Position numbers and translations under genes: made by a program. 64,000 nucleotides of DNA, taken from assembly GCA_902806595.1 (NCBI GenBank), contig CADCXC010000009.1:1736001-1800000 (forward strand), read 5' to 3'. Below are positions 57,730-64,000 of this stretch, piece after piece; the first letter of the stretch is position 1; every line of letters begins with the position of its first letter. This DNA comes from Pyrenopolyporus hunteri (lineage: Eukaryota; Ascomycota; Sordariomycetes; Xylariales; Hypoxylaceae). Below the pieces are notes generated by a model. The model saw nothing but the letters and a program-made list of their open reading frames with translations. It did not search any database and had not been told where the DNA came from.

Positions 57730-59790
57730 TAAGTATAACTGGCTATCTTACTCTCCGGCAGTGGGTTGCGCCCGCAATAGTGTGAAAACATTGATCTCCT
57801 TTGTCACACGGGTGTTTGGCTTTGCTTTTTACACTGGACTGTCACTCATCTTCTAGTTCCGATTCCGTTGACCGGCGTACGATCCTTCTGCTCGATTGGC
57901 GGAGAGGCTGAATCCCGAGACGACGCATTTGATGCTACTGAGAAGGTTAGGTTTGTCCTATTCTCAAGGATTGATAATTACTGGGTCGAGGCAGGCTAGG
58001 TAGTGAAATAGCGCCTAGACGATGAATTCTTAGTCGAGTAATTTAGATCAAGTTCACTTTAATCTGCCAATTTATAAATATAGAGACAAAACCTAGAGAT
58101 ACTGCCATCGCCAACTTCGTGACACCGCGTGTTATGTCAACTAGGTAGCTGAATTGACTTCACGCTGGGAAGGTATTGCTTTTTTTTTTTTTTTTTTTTA
58201 AATTTAATCTACGAAGCTCTAAGATCTAACCTGTTAGAGTAGTAATACCCGCGGAGTTGACAGGTTGTCAGCGCCTACATATTTGCGCAGGATTTCCAGC
58301 GGTTGTTAGAATGGTAGCCAACCAGGCGACTGGTACTCGGTCGAAGATCTCATGCATTATCTTTTCAACATCGAATAAGTCGCCGGCTCCGGCGATACTA
58401 CATCGTCTTTCATGTCTAGTCACGTCATATCTGCACAAGGGTTAAGGGAAGACGGCACACGCCAATACAGTCTCGTCTCGTCGGATAACCCAAAGTTGAA
58501 GCTGATCTGAAGTCCTCATCGGTTCTAGGCTGGATTTTGTGGAGAATCGTCCTCGAGATCCATCAAAGAAAGGGGCTACTTGGGTAAATTACATTTAGCG
58601 ACTGGAGACTCGATTTTAACACGTCAATAATAATAATATCTATAGGTAGGTACATATGCGCCTACTTCAACATTTAGCATTTCCTTTGGTTACTGTACCT
58701 AGATGCGCAAAATGTCATATCTGAGGTCAGACGCGCTTAGAGCTTAGAACATGTAGGCAGGCACCTTACCTAGATGTAGGGGAGGTTCTGGGGTATAGAG
58801 CTGAACAACTTCGTACCTATTTATATATGTGTTGTACCTAGATAGGTACTTATAAAAGACATGCCAATCTCCCCAAAGCCAACTACCCAGATCCAATAGC
58901 TAAGTTAGCTGTATCTCGCATTAGATAGGCAATTATCAAGATAAATACATATAAAATACCCCTGAGAAATAGAAATAAGTACCTCTTAGGTAAATAAATA
59001 TACTAGGCAAATGACGACATGGTCACTTGCAGCCCTCTCCGTAGCCGTCAGTAGGCATTAAAGTCTCAGGTGAATTCAGCGGGTGACCGCCCCCCTACGA
59101 CTTAAATTTTCTTTAAGCTCCGACTGGCCGACTTCCCGACTTCACGCTTGAACTTACTTACCGTCTTACCTCTTATGCGCTGCAATTTTCTGTTACTTAC
59201 ATAGCTACATGCTGTCATCCCATCCTTCATAGCTAAAAAAAAAAAATTACTCTAACTCTATTTTTCCCTTCTTCTTCCCACTTCGGTTCTCCTCTTCCCT
59301 CTTGACCCTATCTTTGACTCTCTTCTTTCAAGGAACACGTTGTGTACATTCGCTTATCCCTTATGGTATAGTACTGCCAATTCATTACACATATCTACAA
59401 GGTGAACGATCATGAGTACTCTACGCACCTTGGTCAATTCGATGGTCTGACCGAATCGAACGCAGAGCGACATCCTTGAGCAAGGTAGAGGATATTTGCG
59501 AATTCTGCGCAGTTATCGCCGTCACCTATGTTTGCCCCCGATATCCTGTTCTCCAAAACTTGCAATCTCGACTATGTCGCCCAGATCGTCAAGAGCATCT
59601 CGATAAAACCTGCATTGTTGGCATAGTCGTGCTTGAAGAATATCTCTAAATACCGATATACATGCCAAACCTTCAGCCGCGCGCAACTTTATCGGCCCCT
59701 ACTTCAGCCTTGTGTGTGTGCCACACGCCGCTCGTCACCCGGCGTCGCGTCGATCGACCTCTCTCGCGTTGGTGCAGCTAGAACTTCAAC
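57730..59790. other. Gene-poor 2-kb region
   Basis: Contains a 20-nt T run (58180-58199) and several TACC/GGTA elements (58645-58850). A minus-strand open stretch (about 58430-58259) reads LFDVEKIMHEIFDRVPVAWL in one frame and may be a relic; it is not called. The last 600 bp before 59791 is probably the promoter and leader of the carrier gene. Confidence 0.5.
58180..58199. repeat. T20 homopolymer
   Basis: A run of twenty T residues in intergenic DNA downstream of the SR gene. It could be a homopolymer tract or the trace of an inserted poly(A) reverse transcript on the minus strand; no target-site duplication is evident. Confidence 0.85.
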
Positions 59791-61092
59791 ATGGCCGCTG
59801 TACGTCTATATCCACATTCGCAAAGAATCATCCCCGCGCCGAGATGTGTTCCAACGCCAGCTGACCTAACTCCTTCAGAGATCGGAAGACATCCAGGCGA
59901 AGTACGCCTATGGGTACAGCGCCCAATTCAAAGATTTTATATCCCAGCCGGTGACCGCGGCTTTCTGCGCCGGCGGTGTCGCTGGTGCGGTGTCGCGGAC
60001 AGTCGTGTCCCCTCTCGAACGTCTAAAAATCCTCTTTCAGGTGCAGAGCGCCGGTCGCGATGAATACAAGCTCTCGGTGGGCAAGGCGCTTGGAAAGATG
60101 TGGAGGGAGGAAGGTTGGAGAGGTTTTATGGCGGGTAATGGCACCAATTGCATTCGCATCGTTCCCTATTCTGCAGTACAGTTCGGCAGCTATAATTTCT
60201 ACAAACGGGTAAGTTCGCCGTGAGGCCCGTCAAGTCTCTTATGACTTAGCCCAGGCTTTGTGTGGCGAAGGGCGATTGCGCGTTAATCCGGCTAACGTTG
60301 GTCGTGCCAGTTTTTCGAGAAGCATCCCGGTGCCGCCCTATCCCCTCTCGAAAGACTCGTATGTGGCGGCATTGCAGGTATCACCTCGGTCTTCTTCACG
60401 TACCCGCTCGATATTGTGCGAACTCGACTGTCTATCCAATCGGCTTCTTTCGCAGCACTTGGCAACACACCAAAAGATAAGCTCCCCGGTATGTGGACTA
60501 CAATGGCCATGATGTATAAGCAGGAGGGCGGCATACCTGCGTTGTACCGTGGTATAATACCTACAGTCGCAGGAGTAGCTCCATATGTAAGTTCTGATAT
60601 CCGCGTAGAAGATACACCACGCCTCTTTATGCGATTAGAGGGCCCTAATGATTACATAGGTAGGGTTGAACTTCATGACGTATGAGTTCGTCCGCAAGTT
60701 TCTTACTCCCGAAGGCGACCAAAACCCGAGCGCAGCACGGAAGCTACTTGCCGGCGCGGTATCTGGCGCCGTTGCTCAGACATGCACATATCCATTGTAA
60801 GTGCCTTCCCCAAGTTCGAATTGCCAATGAATTCCAATTACCTAATACGCGGCATAGTGACGTATTGAGACGAAGGTTCCAAATCAACACAATGTCCGGC
60901 ATGGGCTATAAATATAAGTCGATAGGAGACGCCGTCAGAGTGATATTGGCTCAAGAAGGAGTACGAGGCCTATATAAAGGTCTTATCCCGAACCTCCTCA
61001 AGGTCGCCCCCAGCATGGCTGCCAACTGGCTTAGCTTTGAGGTCACTCGAGACTTCTTGGTAGGCCTGAAGCCCGAACCTGTGGTCTTATAG
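59791..61092 (+). CDS. Mitochondrial carrier protein (YPR011C-like, APS/PAPS transporter family)
   Basis: Five exons: 59791-59799, 59879-60208, 60311-60586, 60660-60796 and 60858-61092, 328 aa. Three tandem carrier repeats are visible with signatures PLERLK, PLDIVR and PFDVLR; the third is assembled across the intron at 60797. The first repeat reads FCAGGVAGAVSRTVVSPLERLK and GNGTNCIRIVPYSAVQF, very close to yeast YPR011C, which carries adenosine phosphosulfates; SLC25A42/16-type carriers are the nearest alternatives. The first coding exon is only nine bases (ATG GCC GCT) before a GTACGT donor; the intron ends with GCTGACCTAAC and CTTCAG. Located in the inner mitochondrial membrane; substrate inferred. 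Confidence 0.88.
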
Positions 61093-61945
61093 TCTGGAAG
61101 AGGCTGGGTACCGGCTGGGTGCCTCGAATGTTTCCTTTTTTTCTGCTGGATTACTTCCAGACTGTACTTGACGAACGACCTTTAGATATGCACGATTCCC
61201 GTGCGGAACCCCTGGTAGAATGGCGTTGATACACAAAGCAAAGAACTGCTGCGTACAGGATAGCGGACCGGACACGTTAAATAGGGAAGGGTAGAGAAAC
61301 AGACATAGAGAGCACGAATGCCCCCGATTTAGCTCGTAGACACGGCTATGAGCTACGCAGAATAGCCCGAGCGATATTACATTGTACATCTGGTATTGTA
61401 TGCTAGAAGGTGATGAATACCCAGTTAGGGGATAATGGCTTGAGCGGTCTTTCTGTTGGAAATATCGGGTTCATACGGCACTTGTATGGAATAATAAGGA
61501 AAAAACATCAAATAAATTATAGCATTGAAATACCTAATCAATGTTCAACGCTTTGATTCTGTACTCGAAATTCTGTTCATGTTGAAGGAGTTGAGCTGGA
61601 TCAAGATCTACGTCTTCTTAAGTACCTATGTACCTACAATAATTGTCCGCGCATCCACTGGTTCCACTTCATGTTATCGGGAACAGCTATACGTATTATG
61701 TAATGCGTCTTGTCTATGTCTTACATTGGGCAAGGAAGTCGTTCTCCGGTACGTACCTCTCAATCAACCCTAACTGCCGACCGTCACCGCCCACTCGCAC
61801 AATTTCCCCATCCTCGCGGGTTCGAACTTTTTTTTACGGCCCACTCGAAGTTATTTCCTCTTCTTCAGTCACTACTAACCCACAGCATCACAGCTTTTCC
61901 TCTCCCCATCGACTCCATTTCAATCGCAAAGAGTCACCGTCAAGA
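61093..61945. promoter_or_regulatory. Promoter/leader region of the eL18 gene
   Basis: About 850 bp between the carrier stop and the eL18 start. The last 150 bp is strongly C/T-rich (about 61790-61925), as often seen ahead of fungal ribosomal-protein genes. No gene supported. Confidence 0.5.
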
Positions 61946-62811
61946 TGGGTACGTTTATTATCTATTTGGAGATTTCTATGCGAGTGGAAGTGTGAGGGAT
62001 TTGCTGCTGCAGCGTGGCCGTCCCTTACGCTTTCTGCGAACAAACTGGAACCATCCTCTGAGATGCGCCCGGTAGAGCATATTTGAACCAAAAAGCTGAC
62101 GATGGCTTTTTCTCTCTAAATAGGTATTGATCTCGATCGCCACCACGTGCGCAGCACCCACCGCAAGGCTCCCAAGAGCGACAATGTCTACCTCAAGCTC
62201 TTGGTGAAGCTGTACCGCTTCCTGGCCCGTAAGTGATCCGCGATAACCATTACGACGGAGGACTAGCGTATCAATTGCCTCGATAATAATACTAACTCCA
62301 TTCCAAATCCAGGCCGAACGGACTCCAACTTCAACAAGGTCGTCCTTCGTCGTCTCTTCATGTCCCGCATCAACCGACCCCCCGTCTCCCTCTCCCGTGT
62401 CAAGAGCCAGATCTCCAAGGACACGGAGGGCAAGATCTTCGTCGTTATCGGTACGGTCACGGACGATAACCGCCTGCTCGAGGTCCCCAAGGTTACTATC
62501 GCTGCCCTCCGATTCACTGCCACCGCTCGCGCTCGCATTCTCGCCGCCGGTGGTGAGGCCTTGACCCTGGACCAGCTGGCCCTCCGCGCCCCCACTGGCA
62601 GCAACACCCTGCTGCTCCGTGGCCCCAAGAACGCCCGTGAGGCCGTCAAGCACTTCGGCTTCGGTCCCCACAAGCACAAGGTACGTACAGCGGACTTACG
62701 ATGGTTGGTTGTCAAATCGCTTATAATCTATAGAAACCATATGTCGAGTCCAAGGGCCGCAAGTTCGAGAAGGCCCGTGGTCGCAGACGGTCAAGGGGTT
62801 TCAAGGTCTAA
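61946..62811 (+). CDS. RPL18: 60S ribosomal protein eL18
   Basis: Four exons: 61946-61949, 62124-62228, 62313-62680 and 62734-62811, 184 aa. The sequence begins MGIDLDRHHVRSTHRKAPKS, contains LKLLVKLYRFLARRTDSNFN and NRPPVSLSRV, and ends RKFEKARGRRRSRGFKV, all diagnostic for eL18. The first coding exon is four bases, ATGG, before a GTACGT donor and a 174-nt intron; introns directly after the ATG are common in fungal ribosomal-protein genes. Codon use is strongly C-ending in the third exon, consistent with high expression. Confidence 0.96.
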
Positions 62812-63487
62812 GAAAAGTTCGGCGCGGGTTGGGTCTTGTGTCGCGTCTCTTCCGATATACCATAAATGCAATTCTCAACTGGGAGAGGGTTACGCTACTT
62901 CGGGAGTGGTTTATGCATGGCTTGGCGTGATACGGGATTACGAAATCAGTTCATACAGAATTGAGATGCTTTGCCACTTTTTCTGATAAGAATCGTTGAT
63001 TTTTCGATTCGAATATTGTGACTGACGAATACCCGGTAACTTGGGGCGTAAGAATATTTACCGATAGGCCCTCCCGTCGAAATCACAGGACCTTCGATCT
63101 CGCACAGACCCTGATGCGTTCGGTTTATGCCGTTTATACAAATGCTTCGGAACCGACTACGGAAAGTCCTTTTCATAAGTTTAAGATATGCCAGGGTCTG
63201 GCAGACTTCCAATGGGGGGTGTCACCTGACTCCGTGCCCAGGTCGTGAAGATATACATGTATAGATGTCTTAGGTCCCTAAGTATTTCGTCATAGCTACA
63301 TATCACCCAACCTTCACCTTATCCCGGACTTGGATTTGCCCTGCATTAACACCTACCTATCCGTAGTATGCTCATTTCGACAAATGCAATTTAACTAGTA
63401 ACTTTACACAACGTCCTTTTCATCTATCTAGTTATAAGTCATCACCATTAGTTTTTCGGTTTCGTTTTAAGCTTCTTGGAGCTCAAA
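62812..63487. other. Intergenic, no gene seen
   Basis: 3' flank of eL18 and promoter of the SRAP gene. Only short frames; no repeat or motif of note beyond a CACCTACCTATCC element near 63350. Confidence 0.55.
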
Positions 63488-64000
63488 ATGTGTGGACGTT
63501 ACTCGTTGGCGTTGGTATGTATAAAACTCACATCTCACCGCCCGATCTAGGGGTGAAGACTGACGACAATCAATCCCATAGCGGCCGGCGCAAATCCGCC
63601 AGATGCTGCAAGATGACGGCATGCCCGTAGACGACGCGCCGGACGACGAGGACGACGCCGCGCCCAGGCAAAGTTACAATTTTGCTCCCGGCTACCATGG
63701 CATCGTCTACCGCGCCGACGTGCCGGACTGGGGAGCAGGTCCTCGAAGGCAGCATACGCATGCTTCCGGCGAGGCCGCGCAGGAGGTACAAGAGGAAGGG
63801 GAGCCAGAAGATAATACATCTAAGTCCCGAGCTGTGAGGTACAAATTGCAGAGCATGAAATGGGGTCTGGTTCCCTTCTGGACCAAACGCAACCCGGACT
63901 ACGGTTCTATGATGAAGACTATCAACTGCAGAGACGACTCTCTCGCACAGAGTGGCGGCATGTGGAACACCATGAAAGCACGGAAACGGTGCATCGTTAT
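63488..64000 (+). CDS. SRAP-domain (HMCES/YedK-type) protein, truncated by window edge
   Basis: Two exons visible: 63488-63514 and 63582 onward, at least 148 codons, running off the right edge. It starts MCGRYSLAL, so Cys2 becomes the N-terminal catalytic residue after methionine removal. Then come RPAQIRQML, SYNFAPGYHGIVYR (conserved Asn and Pro), MKWGLVPFWTKR and MKTINCRDDSL, the expected SRAP order. HMCES-type proteins form covalent crosslinks with abasic sites in single-stranded DNA and shield them during replication. An acidic insert with TSK and EEGEPEDN precedes KWGLVPFW. The nine-codon first exon ends at a GTATGT donor. Confidence 0.9.

Noticed and set aside
58259..58430. Minus-strand open stretch reading LFDVEKIMHEIFDRVPVAWL
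   Set aside because: Short, without start or partner exons; probably chance or a small relic.
61976..62677. 233-codon antisense frame over eL18
   Set aside because: Shadow of strongly biased codons in the ribosomal-protein gene and crosses its introns.
1..64000. Search for transposons, CRISPR arrays, 5S rRNA and biosynthetic clusters
   Set aside because: No transposase or reverse-transcriptase motifs, long terminal repeats, spacer arrays, 5S sequence or clustered secondary-metabolism genes were seen by reading.

Overview
This is a stretch of nuclear chromosome from a filamentous ascomycete (Pezizomycotina, most likely Sordariomycetes). Genes are split by many short introns, mostly 45-125 nt, with GTAAGT-type donors and CTGAC/CTAAC-type branch points just before the acceptor. 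The gene content is fungal: a FacB/CAT8-type acetate regulator, a CON-6 conidiation protein, Pmp3, a Pgc1-type phospholipase, fimbrin, Aip1, sterol O-acyltransferase and a Fic1/Inn1-type C2 protein. I see no bacterial, viral, CRISPR or intact transposon features. The species assignment is inference.

Layout, left to right. 1-2.7 kb: an 18-bp minisatellite in a leader, then a Myb/SANT-like protein with a heptad-repeat tail. 4.1-5.6 kb (-): Pgc1-type glycerophosphodiester phosphodiesterase. 6.9-9.8 kb (-): FacB-like C6 zinc regulator. 9.8-13.5 kb: gene-poor. 13.5-15.2 kb (-): SET-domain methyltransferase, divergent from an Obg-type GTPase (15.7-17.2 kb, +) that contains a 10-nt microexon. 18.1-18.4 kb (-): Pmp3. 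21.1-22.3 kb (-): mitoribosomal mS35. 23.0-23.9 kb (+): Alg13. 24.4-26.4 kb (-): Aip1. 27.1-28.9 kb (-): an eleven-knuckle CCHC protein. 29-32.7 kb: gene-poor, with one possible membrane-protein relic. 32.7-33.2 kb (-): a single-pass PPxY protein. 34.4-34.7 kb (+): Tfb5. 34.9-35.9 kb (-): dienoyl-CoA isomerase-type enzyme. 36.4-38.0 kb (+): Utp15. 38.9-41.7 kb (-): C2/proline-rich cytokinesis protein. 43.5-43.8 kb (-): CON-6. 45.8-46.4 kb (+): TMEM234-like protein. 47.6-48.1 kb (+): small secreted protein. 49.5-51.6 kb (+): fimbrin. 52.8-55.4 kb (+): sterol O-acyltransferase. 56.5-57.7 kb (+): SR splicing factor. 59.8-61.1 kb (+): mitochondrial carrier. 61.9-62.8 kb (+): ribosomal protein eL18. 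63.5 kb to the edge (+): SRAP/HMCES protein, cut off by the window.

The genes are mostly unrelated housekeeping functions and do not form a biosynthetic cluster or operon-like system. Themes are actin and cytokinesis (Aip1, fimbrin, the C2 protein), ribosome biogenesis and translation (Utp15, eL18, mS35), RNA handling (SR protein, CCHC protein), lipid metabolism (Pgc1, sterol acyltransferase, dienoyl-CoA isomerase, FacB) and DNA repair/transcription (Tfb5, SRAP). All 26 coding models keep an open frame across every junction except where I flag doubt.

I did not find a convincing undescribed biological system. The signals most worth a second look are the dispersed ACCTAGGT palindrome, restricted to non-coding DNA; very small exons, including the 10-nt one; the exon structure of the zinc-knuckle gene; a poison-type alternative acceptor in the SR gene; and the PPxY membrane protein.
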